Under the pieces are notes generated by a model. That model worked only from the letters and a program-made list of their open reading frames with translations, ran no database searches and was not told the origin of the DNA. A stretch of 49,382 nt of DNA, taken from the NCBI GenBank assembly GCA_018823415.1, contig JAHJIN010000442.1, forward strand, positions 1 to 49,382. Reading direction: 5' to 3'. Source of the DNA: Chloroflexota bacterium. Lineage in GTDB: Bacteria > Chloroflexota > JAHJIN01. Positions 1 through 10,696 of the stretch are shown in pieces. The translations under genes and the position numbers were made by a program. Numbering within the stretch: position 1 is the first letter of the stretch; each line of letters begins with the position of its first letter.

Positions 1-498
1 ATGGCCGGGTTGAACTTTATGCACGCCGTGGCCCAGGCCTGGGAGGCCGGCAAGCTCTTTCACATCGACCTGAACGACCAGAACTATGCCCGTTTCGACC
101 AGGACTGGCGCTTTGGGGCGCAGAACCTCAAACAAGCATTCTTCCTGGTCAAGTTCCTGGAGGACGTGGGCTATGCGGGCAGCCGCCACTTTGACGCCCA
201 TGCCTATCGCACCGAAGACGTGGCGGGGGTGAAGGATTTTGCCCGGGGCTGCATGCGCACCTACCTCATCCTCAAGGACAAGGCCGCCCGGTTCCACGCC
301 GACCCCGAGATTCAAGGGTTGCTGGCCGAGATCCGGGCCGACGACGGCGCGATGGACCCATTCAAGGGTGCATTCACCCCCCAGAAGGCCGCCGCCCTCA
401 AGGCCCACGCCTTTGACCGGGTCGCCCTCGGCGCGCGGGGGATGCAGTACGAAAAGCTAGACCAGTTGGTCAACGAGCTGTTGCTGGGGGTGCGGTAA
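1..498 (+). CDS. xylA: Xylose isomerase, C-terminal part (5' end outside window)
   Basis: Xylose isomerase interconverts D-xylose and D-xylulose in the cytoplasm. The 165 visible residues match the C-terminal third of the actinobacterial-type enzyme: the block [20 protein letters not shown], then the metal-ligand segment HIDLNDQN, then the FDAHAYR segment. The ATG at base 1 is an internal methionine, since the family is normally about 390 residues and the frame is open to the window edge. The stop TAA lies 13 bases before the xylB start, so the two genes form the usual xylose operon. Identification is firm; the true start lies upstream of the window. Confidence 0.93.
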   Translation: MAGLNFMHAVAQAWEAGKLFHIDLNDQNYARFDQDWRFGAQNLKQAFFLVKFLEDVGYAGSRHFDAHAYRTEDVAGVKDFARGCMRTYLILKDKAARFHADPEIQGLLAEIRADDGAMDPFKGAFTPQKAAALKAHAFDRVALGARGMQYEKLDQLVNELLLGVR

Positions 499-511
499 AG
501 GGGGGCTGGTC

Positions 512-2008
512 ATGGCACACTTTGTGGGCATTGACGCCTCGACCACGGCCACCAAGGCGCTGCTGATACGTGCCGACGGCCAGGTGGTAGCCGTGGCCTC
601 GTCCGAGTATACCTATGAGACGCCGCAGCCCCTCTGGTCCGAGCAGCACCCCGACCTGTGGTGGCGGGGGGCCATCGACAGCATTCGTCAAGTGTTGGCC
701 CAGTCGGGCGTTGATCCGGCCGACGTCAAGGGCGTGGGCCTCACCGGCCAGATGCACGGCCTGGTGCTGCTGGATGTCGCTGGGGAGGTCCTGCGCCCGG
801 CCATCCTGTGGAACGACCAGCGCACCGCCGCCGAGTGTGACGAGATCCGCCAGCGGCTGAGCCGGGAGCGTCTCATCCAGATCACCGGCAACGACGCGCT
901 GACCGGGTTCACCGCGCCCAAGGTCCTGTGGGTCAGGAACCACGAGCCACAGGTGTTCGCCCGGGCGCGCCACATCTTGTTGCCGAAGGATTACGTACGC
1001 TACCGGCTCACCGGTGACTATGCCACCGACAAGGCCGGCGCGGCCGGCACCATCCTGTTCGACCTCGCCGCCCGCGACTGGTCGCCGGCGGTGCTGGCTG
1101 CGCTGGACATCCCGGCTGCATGGCTGCCCCGGACCCACGAAGGCCCCGAGGTCACCGGCGTCATCAGCGCCGAGGCGGCCGCGGTCACCGGCCTGAAGGC
1201 CGGGACCCCGGTGGTAGCCGGTGGCGGCGACCAGGCGGCCCAGGCCGTGGGCGTCGGCGCGGTGGAACCGGGCATCGTGGCCCTCACCCTGGGCACGTCC
1301 GGCGTGGTCTTTGCCAGCACCGGCCAGCCGTTCATCGAGCCGGAGGGCCGCTTGCACGCCTTCTGTCACGCCGTGCCGGGGCGCTGGCACCTGATGGGCG
1401 TCATGCTCTCGGCGGCGGGCAGCCTGCGCTGGTACCGCGATACCCTGGCCTCTGGCATGGGCTTTGACACGCTGCTGGCCCCGGCCGCGGCGGTGCCCCC
1501 CGGCAGCGAGGGCCTGCTCTTCCTGCCTTACCTCACCGGCGAGCGCACCCCGCACCCAGACCCGCTGGCCCGGGGCGCGTTCGTGGGGCTTACCGTGCGC
1601 CACACCCAGGCCCACCTGACCCGCGCGGTGTTGGAGGGTGTAGCCTACGGCCTGCGCGACGGCTTTGAGTTGATGAGAGCGGCCGGGTTGACCGAGATTC
1701 GCCAGGTGCGCGTCTCCGGCGGTGGGGCCAAGAGCCCGCTGTGGCGGCAGATCCTGGCCGACGTGCTGGACGCCGAACTGGTGACGGTCAACACCACCGA
1801 GGGCGCGGCCTATGGCGCGGCGCTGCTGGCAGCCACCGGCGCCGGTGTCTATCCCAACGTGGACACCGCTTGCGCGGCGGCGATCCGGGTGACCGGCTCC
1901 ACCGCGCCCGGCCCGGCGCGCGCGGTTTACGAGAGCTTGTATCCATTGTACCGCAACCTGTACCCGGCGTTGCGGACCACGTTTGACGCGCTAGGGCCTA
2001 ACCTGTGA
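512..2008 (+). CDS. xylB: Xylulokinase
   Basis: Phosphorylates D-xylulose to xylulose 5-phosphate, feeding the pentose phosphate pathway. The 498 residues are full length for the FGGY kinase family. The N-terminal phosphate-binding block is GIDASTTATKALL, followed by the xylulokinase-type GLTGQMHGLV and WNDQRT, then the second ATPase block around GGGDQAAQAVGVGA and LGTSG, and the C-terminal VSGGGAKSPLWRQIL. The ATG at 512 follows a GGGG-rich Shine-Dalgarno stretch and sits 13 bases after xylA. The last codons and the TGA fall inside a dispersed repeat (1988-2077), so the natural C-terminus may have been altered by that repeat. Confidence 0.95.
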   Translation: MAHFVGIDASTTATKALLIRADGQVVAVASSEYTYETPQPLWSEQHPDLWWRGAIDSIRQVLAQSGVDPADVKGVGLTGQMHGLVLLDVAGEVLRPAILWNDQRTAAECDEIRQRLSRERLIQITGNDALTGFTAPKVLWVRNHEPQVFARARHILLPKDYVRYRLTGDYATDKAGAAGTILFDLAARDWSPAVLAALDIPAAWLPRTHEGPEVTGVISAEAAAVTGLKAGTPVVAGGGDQAAQAVGVGAVEPGIVALTLGTSGVVFASTGQPFIEPEGRLHAFCHAVPGRWHLMGVMLSAAGSLRWYRDTLASGMGFDTLLAPAAAVPPGSEGLLFLPYLTGERTPHPDPLARGAFVGLTVRHTQAHLTRAVLEGVAYGLRDGFELMRAAGLTEIRQVRVSGGGAKSPLWRQILADVLDAELVTVNTTEGAAYGAALLAATGAGVYPNVDTACAAAIRVTGSTAPGPARAVYESLYPLYRNLYPALRTTFDALGPNL

Positions 2009-2077
2009 AATTATTGTACAACGAGCAAGAATTTCCAAAAACGCCAACCTGATAGGGTCTGGTTTATCCAGGTTAGG
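1988..2077. repeat. Dispersed intergenic repeat, copy A
   Basis: Positions 1988-2032 align, on the same strand, with the reverse complement of 30503-30546 at roughly 80% identity with one gap. The far end (tttatccaggtt, 2063-2074) matches the reverse complement of 30406-30417 exactly. Copy A holds an imperfect inverted repeat at about 2008-2032. It covers the last six codons and stop of xylB. It carries no protein gene. Whether this is a REP/MITE-like element or a processed-RNA site is unknown. Confidence 0.7.
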
Positions 2078-2086
2078 AAGAACAGA

Positions 2087-2296
2087 ATGATTGCCAGGTA
2101 TACACCGCCAGCGGGCAAGACCCTGCACATCGTCGGGCAAGACCTGGGCGCGGTCGCCGGCTATGTCGAGCACGTCTGGTCCACACCTGGCGGCGTCACC
2201 ACCTACACTGGCCTCAGCGAGGGCGAGGCTGACATGCTGCACAGACTGTCCTGCACCGTCAACTATGGGGCCGGGGACGTCAACGCCCAGGAATGA
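2087..2296 (+). pseudogene. Possible glycoside hydrolase fragment (69 codons)
   Basis: This short frame lies in the only gene-free stretch longer than 300 bases (2009-2363). It begins with ATG after a weak AGGAA. The peptide contains PPAGKTLHIVGQDLGAVAGY, GGVTTYTGL and NYGAGDVNAQ. From memory these blocks resemble the N-terminal part of GH26-type (mannanase-like) proteins, with the same order and spacing, but a stop follows immediately and I see no continuation in other frames. I read it as a truncated remnant next to a pentose-use operon. A genuine small protein cannot be excluded. After it, 2297-2363 shows nothing I can identify. Confidence 0.35.
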
Positions 2297-2363
2297 CTGA
2301 TGGCGAGCGTCGTGGCCCACCACCTGGCAGTGCCACGTTGGCGCGCGAGGGGTGTGCGACCGG

Positions 2364-4565
<2,202 letters not shown>

Positions 4566-4612
4566 CTATTAACACCCAGCGCATTTCGACACGCAAGATG
4601 TGGTACAACGAC

Positions 4613-5302
4613 ATGACCCAACCAGACTCTTTCATCCGGCTCGAAAACCTCTCCAAGAGCTACCAGGAAGGCGCGCACACCCGCGTGGTGTTGCGCGACG
4701 CCAGCGCCGCCCTGGCCCGGGGTGAGTTTACCGCCATCGTGGGCCGGAGCGGCACCGGCAAGAGCACCCTCCTGAACGTCATCAGCGGCATCGACCGGGC
4801 CGACGCCGGCCACATCTGGCTGGACGGGCGCGACCTGACGACCCTGAGCGAGCGCGAGCGGACCCTGTTCCGCCGCCAGAACATCGGGTTCGTGTTCCAG
4901 TTCTTCAATCTCATCCCCACGCTCACGGCCTGGGAGAACGTGGTGCTGCCCCTGGAGCTCAAGGGCGCCCCGGCCGACGAGGTACGCCGCCGGGCCGAGG
5001 CCGTGCTGGACGCCGTGGGTCTGCTGGATCGGCGCGGCACGTTCCCCGACCGGCTCTCAGGCGGCGAGCAGCAGCGCATCGCCATCGCCCGGGCCCTGGT
5101 CCACGACCCGCTGCTGGTCCTGGCCGACGAGCCCACCGGCAACCTGGACGAGCAGACCGGGCAGCAAGTGCTGGCGCTCCTGGACCGGCTCACCCGCCAG
5201 GCCAACAAGAACCTCATCCTGGTGACGCACAGCGCCAACGCCGCCGCCCGGGCCGACCGCATCCTGTACCTGCGCGAGGGCAAGCTGGAGCCGGATGCGT
5301 AG
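4613..5302 (+). CDS. ABC transporter ATP-binding protein, AttE/LolD-like
   Basis: ATPase of an exporter of the LolCDE/MacB type (229 residues). Visible are Walker A GRSGTGKS (44-51), a Q-loop in [13 protein letters not shown], the signature [15 protein letters not shown], Walker [12 protein letters not shown] and the H-loop in LVTHS. It overlaps the permease gene by 8 bases, so the two subunits are translated together. With the lipocalin-like protein downstream the order matches AttEFGH systems known from other bacteria, whose substrate is undefined. No convincing Shine-Dalgarno precedes 4613; an in-frame ATG at 4598 would add five residues and cannot be excluded. Confidence 0.9.
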   Translation: MTQPDSFIRLENLSKSYQEGAHTRVVLRDASAALARGEFTAIVGRSGTGKSTLLNVISGIDRADAGHIWLDGRDLTTLSERERTLFRRQNIGFVFQFFNLIPTLTAWENVVLPLELKGAPADEVRRRAEAVLDAVGLLDRRGTFPDRLSGGEQQRIAIARALVHDPLLVLADEPTGNLDEQTGQQVLALLDRLTRQANKNLILVTHSANAAARADRILYLREGKLEPDA

Positions 5303-7889
5303 CCGCATTTTTCCCCGCACCCTGCTGAACGTCGCCTGGCGGACGCTACTGCGCCGGCCCTGGCAGACCGGGCTCATGATCCTGGGCATCACCCTGGGCG
5401 TGGCCGTCGTCGTGGCCGTGGACCTGGCCAACGCCAGCGCCGGGCGCGCCTTTGACCTGAGCGCCGAGGCCATCGTGGGCCGGGCGACGCACGAGATGGT
5501 GGCCGGGCCGGAGGGCCTGGACGAGGCGCTGTACGTCCGCCTCCGCCTCGCTGGTGCGCTGCCAGTGGCCGCCCCCATCATCACCGAGTATGTCTCGTCG
5601 CCGCAGTTGGGCGACCGGCCGCTCCAGCTTTTGGGCGTGGACCCCTTCTCCGAGCCGCCCTTCCGCGACCATCTGTGGCGGGACCAGGACGCTGCATCAG
5701 CGGACGCCGCGTCGGCGGACGACGCCGGCCTGACCGATTTCCTCACCGAGCCCGGCGCGCTGTTCATCGCCGCCGACGTGGCCGACCGCTACGGCCTGGC
5801 GCGCGGCGACCGGCTCACACTGGACGTGGGCGGGTTCGAGCGCGATGCGTACATCGCCGGGGTACTCCGGCCAACCGATGACCTGAGCCGCCGCGCCCTG
5901 GACGGCGTCATCCTGGCCGACATTGCCACGGCGCAAGAGTTGCTGGACCGCGTGGGCCGGCTGGATCGCGTGGACCTCATCCTCCCGGACGACGGCGGCG
6001 CGTCCGCCGACCGGATCCGGGCCTTGCTGCCGACCGGCGTTCGCGTGGAGCCGGTATCGGCCCGGGCCGGGGCCATCAAGCAAATGACCGCGGCCTTTCA
6101 GACCAACCTGGTAGCCCTCAGCCTGCTGGCCCTGTTCGTGGGGCTGTTCCTCATCTACAACACCATGACCTTTTCCGTGGTGCAGCGCCGGCCCCTGTTT
6201 GGCACGCTGCGCTGCCTGGGCGTCACCCCCGGCGAAGTATTCGCCCTGGTGGTCAGCGAGGCCCTGGTGGTGGGCGTGGTCGGCTCCGGGCTGGGGCTGC
6301 TACTGGGCATCGTCATGGGCCAGAACGCCGTGGACATGGTGACGCAGACCGTCAACGACCTGTACTTTGTGCTCACGGTGCGGTCCGTGGGCATCCCGCC
6401 GGAGAGCCTGGTCAAGGGCGCGATCATGGGCATCGTCGCCACGATAGCGGCGGCTGGCTTGCCGGCGTGGGAGGCCGCCTCCGTGCCGCCGCGCGCGGCC
6501 CTATCTCGGTCCGGCCTGGAGACCAAGGCCCGGCGCGCCGTGGTCTGGGCCGCTTTGGGCAGCGTCATCACCTTTGCCGCTGGCGTGGCCGTGCTGGCCC
6601 TGCCCACCCGCGACCTGTGGATCAGCTTTGGCAGCCTGGCTGCCGTGGTCCTGGGCTTTGGCTTGCTGACGCCCCTGGCGACCATCGTGGTGATGCGCGC
6701 GGCGGCGGCGCTGCTCGGCCGCGTGTGGGGCGCGCGCGGGCGCATGGCCCCTCGTGACGTGGTCAATTCGCTCAGCCGGACCTCCATCGCCGTGGCCGCG
6801 CTCATGATCGCCGTGTCCGTCACCATCGGCGTGAGCCTGATGATCGGCAGCTTTCGCGGCACCGTGGTGACGTGGCTGGGCTATGCCCTCCAGGGCGACG
6901 TGTACGTCTGGGCGCCCAGTTTCAAGGCCACGCAGAACACCAGCGTGCTGGCCCCAGCCGTCGTCGGCGTGGTCGAGCAGACGCCCGGCGTGGCCAGGGC
7001 GGACCTGATCCGGGCCACCGACGTGGACTCGCCTGCTGGGCCGGTCTATGTCGAGGCCGGCAACAGCACCACCTATGGCGAGGCGCTGGTCTACAAATCC
7101 GCCGATGGGTCGCCAGCGGAGGCCTGGGGGCGGGTCCGTGACGATGGCGCGGTCATTGTCTCCGAGCCGCTAGCCGTTCGCCTGGGCCTGCCGGCGAGCG
7201 GCGGCACCCTCACACTCTACACCGACCGCGGCCCCCGGACCTTTGCCGTGGCGGGCATCTATTACGATTATGCCTCCAGCGAGGGGACGGCCATCATGCT
7301 TTTGGACGTCTATCGCAGCCTGTGGGACGACGACGCAGTGACCGGCGTGGCGATCAAACTGACCCCCGGCGCCGACGCGGACGCTGTGGCCTTGGACCTG
7401 GAAGAGCGCCTCGCGCCGGTGCAGCGCGTGCTCATCTGGCCCAACCAGGCATTGCGCCGAGATGCGCTGGCCGTGTTCGACCGGACCTTTGCCATCACCG
7501 GCGCCCTGCAAATGCTCGCCACCGTCGTCGCCTTTATCGGCGTGTTGAGCGCGCTGCTCTCGCTCCAGCTCGACAAGCGGAGGCAACTCGGCATCCTGCG
7601 AGCCGTGGGCCTCACCGTCCGCGAGTTGTGGGGGCTGGTGCTCCTGGAGACTGGCTTGATGGGCGCGGTCGCCGGGCTGCTGGCCCTGCCGGCCGGCTAT
7701 GTCCTGGCCCTGATCCTCGTCTATATCATCAACCAGCGCTCCTTTGGTTGGACGCTTCAGATGCAGGTGACGCCCGGGCCGTTCGTCGAGGCCCTGGCTG
7801 TTGCCATCACTGCCGCGCTCCTGGCCGGCATCTACCCGGCCTACCGCATGGGCAGGCTGCTGGCGGCGGAAGCATTGCGGTACGAATAG
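5295..7889 (+). CDS. Double-length FtsX/MacB-type ABC permease (AttF/AttG-like)
   Basis: Membrane subunit of the exporter, 864 residues. After an N-terminal membrane helix (about 24-43) comes a periplasmic MacB-type domain. Three helices follow (about 270-400, starting [20 protein letters not shown]), then two helices around 415-465. A second unit then begins: helix near 490-510, a second extracytoplasmic domain, and three C-terminal helices (about 735-855). This amounts to two FtsX-type halves in one chain, where AttF and AttG are separate genes elsewhere. A short low-complexity stretch [13 protein letters not shown] (residues about 132-144) is encoded by a small direct repeat. The start ATG lies within the end of the ATPase gene. 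Confidence 0.9.
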   Translation: MRSRIFPRTLLNVAWRTLLRRPWQTGLMILGITLGVAVVVAVDLANASAGRAFDLSAEAIVGRATHEMVAGPEGLDEALYVRLRLAGALPVAAPIITEYVSSPQLGDRPLQLLGVDPFSEPPFRDHLWRDQDAASADAASADDAGLTDFLTEPGALFIAADVADRYGLARGDRLTLDVGGFERDAYIAGVLRPTDDLSRRALDGVILADIATAQELLDRVGRLDRVDLILPDDGGASADRIRALLPTGVRVEPVSARAGAIKQMTAAFQTNLVALSLLALFVGLFLIYNTMTFSVVQRRPLFGTLRCLGVTPGEVFALVVSEALVVGVVGSGLGLLLGIVMGQNAVDMVTQTVNDLYFVLTVRSVGIPPESLVKGAIMGIVATIAAAGLPAWEAASVPPRAALSRSGLETKARRAVVWAALGSVITFAAGVAVLALPTRDLWISFGSLAAVVLGFGLLTPLATIVVMRAAAALLGRVWGARGRMAPRDVVNSLSRTSIAVAALMIAVSVTIGVSLMIGSFRGTVVTWLGYALQGDVYVWAPSFKATQNTSVLAPAVVGVVEQTPGVARADLIRATDVDSPAGPVYVEAGNSTTYGEALVYKSADGSPAEAWGRVRDDGAVIVSEPLAVRLGLPASGGTLTLYTDRGPRTFAVAGIYYDYASSEGTAIMLLDVYRSLWDDDAVTGVAIKLTPGADADAVALDLEERLAPVQRVLIWPNQALRRDALAVFDRTFAITGALQMLATVVAFIGVLSALLSLQLDKRRQLGILRAVGLTVRELWGLVLLETGLMGAVAGLLALPAGYVLALILVYIINQRSFGWTLQMQVTPGPFVEALAVAITAALLAGIYPAYRMGRLLAAEALRYE

Positions 7890-7908
7890 GCCCTCACCCA
7901 CACCCCGG

Positions 7909-7943
7909 CCCCCTCCCTCTCCCAAGTTGGGAGAGGGAGGGGG
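7909..7943. repeat. REP-like 17-bp perfect palindrome
   Basis: Left arm 7909-7925 and right arm 7927-7943 are perfect complements around a single G, with core ctctcccaa/ttgggagag. It sits in the 97-base gap between permease and lipocalin genes of one operon. It could act as an mRNA-stabilising or attenuating hairpin. There is no T-tract immediately after it. Confidence 0.75.
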
Positions 7944-7986
7944 AGCGCAGAGCGCGGGGGAGGGAGAGGGAAGGGTTCTCACCATC

Positions 7987-9147
7987 ATGAAGCGACTTAC
8001 CCGGGTCTTGATCGGGTTCGCAATCCTGTCATTGCTTCTCGTCCTGGCGGCGCTGCTCTGGCCGCGCCCGGCCGGGGTGCCGGCGCGTGCCGGTTTTGCG
8101 GCTTTGGCCAACGACGCGGCCGGTTTCGCCCGCGCCGAGGGACCGCGCGCCTTTGATTTCCCGGCCGACCACGGCCCTCATCCCGATTACCAGACTGAGT
8201 GGTGGTACTATACCGGCAACCTGGGCACCGCCGACGGCCGGCATTTTGGCTACCAGTTGACCTTTTTCCGACGTGCGTTGACGCCGCCGACAGAGCGCCA
8301 GGATCGGCCATCCAACTGGGCCGCCGATCAGATCTACATGGCTCACTTTTCTGTCACTGATGTGGCCGGCGGGCGCTACCGAGCCTACGAGCGGTTCAGC
8401 CGGGGCGCGGCCGGACTGGCCGGGGCCGTCTCGCCGCCGTACCGCGTGTGGCAGGAAGACTGGAGCGCGGAGGAAATCGCGCCGGGCGTGGTGCGCGTGC
8501 GCGCCGCCCAGGGCGACCAGTCCATCGAGCTGGTGCTGACCGACCGCCAAGGCCCCGTCCTGCAGGGCGACAGCGGCTACAGCCAGAAGGGGCCGGACCC
8601 GGGCAACGCCTCGTACTATGTCAGCCAGACCCGGCTGGAGACAGTCGGCACGGTGCAGGTGGGCGACGCCGCCTACCCGGTAACCGGCCTGAGCTGGATG
8701 GACCACGAGTTCAGCACCAGCGCCCTGGCCCCGGACCAGGTGGGGTGGGACTGGTTCGCGCTGCAACTGGACAACGGCAGCGAGTTGATGGTCTACCAGG
8801 TCCGCCGGGCCGACGGCCAGGTGGACCCCTTTTCCAGCGGCACGTTTATCACCGCAGATGGGCGCACACGCCGCCTGGCCCGCGACGAGTTCAGCATCGC
8901 CGTGGGCGGCACGTGGCGCAGCCCGCGCTCCGGGGCCACCTACCCGGCCCGGTGGACCGTGACGGTGCCGGCCCTCGACCTGACCCTGGACGTGGAGCCT
9001 TATCTGGCCGATCAGGAGCTGAACGTCTCGTATGCGTATTGGGAGGGAGCGGTGCGGCTACGGGGGCAGCGGGCCGGCGCGGTCGTCAATGGCAGCGGCT
9101 ACGTCGAGTTGACCGGCTATGCCGGGTCCATGCAGGGGCAGTTTTAA
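7987..9147 (+). CDS. AttH/CrtC-like lipocalin-type protein
   Basis: 386 residues with an N-terminal membrane anchor or uncleaved signal (about 5-25, VLIGFAILSLLLVLAALLW) and an exported domain. The block DHGPHPDYQTEWWYYTGNL is the hallmark of the CrtC/AttH family (lipocalin-like pairs; carotenoid 1,2-hydratase relatives). SWMDHEFST and WDWFALQLDNGSELMVYQ are further family blocks. The position directly behind an AttE/AttF-type transporter is typical. Catalysis by AttH proteins is not established; a lipid or isoprenoid ligand is plausible. The open frame extends 62 codons upstream, but that part overlaps the permease gene and the hairpin, and this ATG opens the hydrophobic leader. Confidence 0.85.
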   Translation: MKRLTRVLIGFAILSLLLVLAALLWPRPAGVPARAGFAALANDAAGFARAEGPRAFDFPADHGPHPDYQTEWWYYTGNLGTADGRHFGYQLTFFRRALTPPTERQDRPSNWAADQIYMAHFSVTDVAGGRYRAYERFSRGAAGLAGAVSPPYRVWQEDWSAEEIAPGVVRVRAAQGDQSIELVLTDRQGPVLQGDSGYSQKGPDPGNASYYVSQTRLETVGTVQVGDAAYPVTGLSWMDHEFSTSALAPDQVGWDWFALQLDNGSELMVYQVRRADGQVDPFSSGTFITADGRTRRLARDEFSIAVGGTWRSPRSGATYPARWTVTVPALDLTLDVEPYLADQELNVSYAYWEGAVRLRGQRAGAVVNGSGYVELTGYAGSMQGQF

Positions 9148-9175
9148 CCCTCGGCAAGGTCTCAGTGAATCCAAG

Positions 9176-10090
9176 ATGAACGCTACCGACGCCTCGAACA
9201 AACCTCGCCCGGTAAACCGCCGCCGACAGTTTGTCGGCGGCAGCCTGGCGGTGCTCTCCGCCCTCGGCTACTCGACCCTGGCTATCTTTGCCAAGGGCGC
9301 GTATGCCGGTGGCCTGGAGGTGCTGGACGCCTTGAGCCTGCGGTTCCTGGTGGCTACCGTGATCCTGTGGGCCTATGCCTTGTGGCGCCGCGACCGGCTC
9401 TCCCTGCTCCCTTCTCGACGGCACCTCTTGCTCCTGGCCGCGTGGGGAGCCGGCATCTATGGCCCTCTGGCTATCTGCTTCTTCCAGGGCGTGCAGCAGC
9501 TTCCCGCCTCGCTGGCCGAGATGATCTTTTTCACCTATCCGCTGCAGGTGACGGTTCTCAGTGTCCTGATCTTGCACGAGCGCTGCACCTGGCGACGGGG
9601 GCTGATCCTGGCGCTGGGCCTGGTGGGGTGCGGTTTTCTGCTGGACGCGCAGGCCTCTGGCTGGCACCTGGCCGGGGTGCTGTGGGTCCTGGCCGGGTCG
9701 TCGTTGTATGCCCTCCACATCACCATCAGCCAGCGATTCCTGGAGCAGATAGAGGCCCGCGTCACCGCGCTCTATGTGGTGACCTTTGCCGCGGCGTTTC
9801 TGGTCGTGCTGCGACCGCCCTGGGAAGCGTTGGCCCACCTACAAGCGCCGCTCCTGGGGCTGGCCTCCGTCGCCGGGTTGGGGTTGATCGCCACAGCCGG
9901 CGGCATGCTGTTGTTTTTCCTGGCCGTGGAGCGCATCGGGAGCTGGCGCGCGGCCATCATCGGCGTGTGCGAGCCGCTGGGCACCGTGATCCTGGCCAGC
10001 CTGCTCCTGGGCGAGACGCTGTCGACCACGCAACTGGTGGGAGGCGCACTCGTCCTGCTGGCCGCCCTGCTGGTGAACCTGGTGCCATGA
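9176..10090 (+). CDS. EamA/DMT-family transporter
   Basis: 304-residue integral membrane protein with about ten predicted helices arranged as two five-helix EamA repeats. The first repeat starts GGSLAVLSALGYSTLAIFAKGAY, and the second ends in the family block CEPLGTVILASLLLGE before a last helix. Members export metabolites or amino acids; the substrate cannot be told from sequence. The gene begins 28 bases after the AttH-like gene with a weak ribosome site, so it may be the last gene of that operon. The long in-frame N-terminal extension from 9119 overlaps the previous gene and is rejected. Confidence 0.85.
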   Translation: MNATDASNKPRPVNRRRQFVGGSLAVLSALGYSTLAIFAKGAYAGGLEVLDALSLRFLVATVILWAYALWRRDRLSLLPSRRHLLLLAAWGAGIYGPLAICFFQGVQQLPASLAEMIFFTYPLQVTVLSVLILHERCTWRRGLILALGLVGCGFLLDAQASGWHLAGVLWVLAGSSLYALHITISQRFLEQIEARVTALYVVTFAAAFLVVLRPPWEALAHLQAPLLGLASVAGLGLIATAGGMLLFFLAVERIGSWRAAIIGVCEPLGTVILASLLLGETLSTTQLVGGALVLLAALLVNLVP

Positions 10091-10155
10091 CCGGCCAACC
10101 ACGGCCGGTAGTCATCCGCCACATTGCTGTGGCATAAAAGGTCGCCTCGCTGCTA

Positions 10156-10185
10156 TTGACCAACCTGCGCCTCTGATGGTACAAT
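10156..10185 (+). promoter_or_regulatory. Predicted promoter of first UspA-like gene
   Basis: TTGACC (10156-10161), 18-base spacer ending TGG, TACAAT (10180-10185). The expected transcript start is near 10192, leaving a leader of about 58 bases. Confidence 0.6.
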
Positions 10186-10209
10186 GTGATCCAGTCCCAA
10201 TAGTATTTC

Positions 10210-10235
10210 GGCCTCCTTGGCAGGTCAAGGAGGCC
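10210..10235 (+). promoter_or_regulatory. 5'-leader hairpin before UspA-like gene
   Basis: Perfect 9-bp stem ggcctcctt (10210-10218) / aaggaggcc (10227-10235) with an 8-base loop. It ends a few bases before the Shine-Dalgarno AGGAGA. The left arm contains cctcctt, which is complementary to ribosome-binding sequences, so the hairpin could influence translation. This is inference only. Confidence 0.4.
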
Positions 10236-10249
10236 ACAGGAGAGACATC

Positions 10250-10696
10250 ATGAGCGGAATCGTGTGCGCTATCCGGGGCGGACCGGAAAGCCAGTCACCC
10301 ATCCGGCACGCCATCCAACTGGCCCAGGAAACCGGCGAAACGATCTATTTCGTCTTTGTCGTCAACCTGGACTTTATGACCATGACCGCCAGCAGCCGCA
10401 CGCACATCCTGTCAGACCAGATGCGCCAGATGGGCGAGTTTATCCTGCTCGCGGCGCAAGACCAGGCAATGCAGGAGGGCGTCCAGGCCACCGGTTCGGT
10501 ACGACATGGCAACGTGTCAGAAGAGATCATTGCCCTGTGCCAGGAAATCGAGGCGGATTATGTGATCCTGGGCCGGCCACGCGCCGACGACCAGCCCAAC
10601 GAGTTTGACATCGCCCGGCTCGAATCGTTTATCGGCCAACTGGAACTGCAAACCAATACCCGGGTGGTCCTGGCCGACCGAGGAGAACCCGCGTGA
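10250..10696 (+). CDS. UspA-like protein 1
   Basis: 148-residue alpha/beta protein of the universal stress protein fold: IVCAIRGGPESQSPIRHAIQLA forms the first strand and helix, and ADYVILGRP the strand near the C-terminus. The ATP-binding glycine motif G-2x-G-9x-G-(S/T) of nucleotide-binding UspA proteins is not visible after VILGRP. It is therefore probably a non-ATP-binding regulator. It shares the CA(I/V)RGGxES signature with the second UspA-like protein at 13111, so the two are paralogues. The ATG at 10250 has AGGAGA seven bases upstream. It overlaps the transporter start by four bases (GTGA), which suggests regulation of that transporter. Confidence 0.8.
   Translation: MSGIVCAIRGGPESQSPIRHAIQLAQETGETIYFVFVVNLDFMTMTASSRTHILSDQMRQMGEFILLAAQDQAMQEGVQATGSVRHGNVSEEIIALCQEIEADYVILGRPRADDQPNEFDIARLESFIGQLELQTNTRVVLADRGEPA

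Noticed and set aside
10186..10249. Riboswitch in the UspA leader
   Set aside because: Only one simple hairpin is present; the leader is too short for known riboswitch aptamers.
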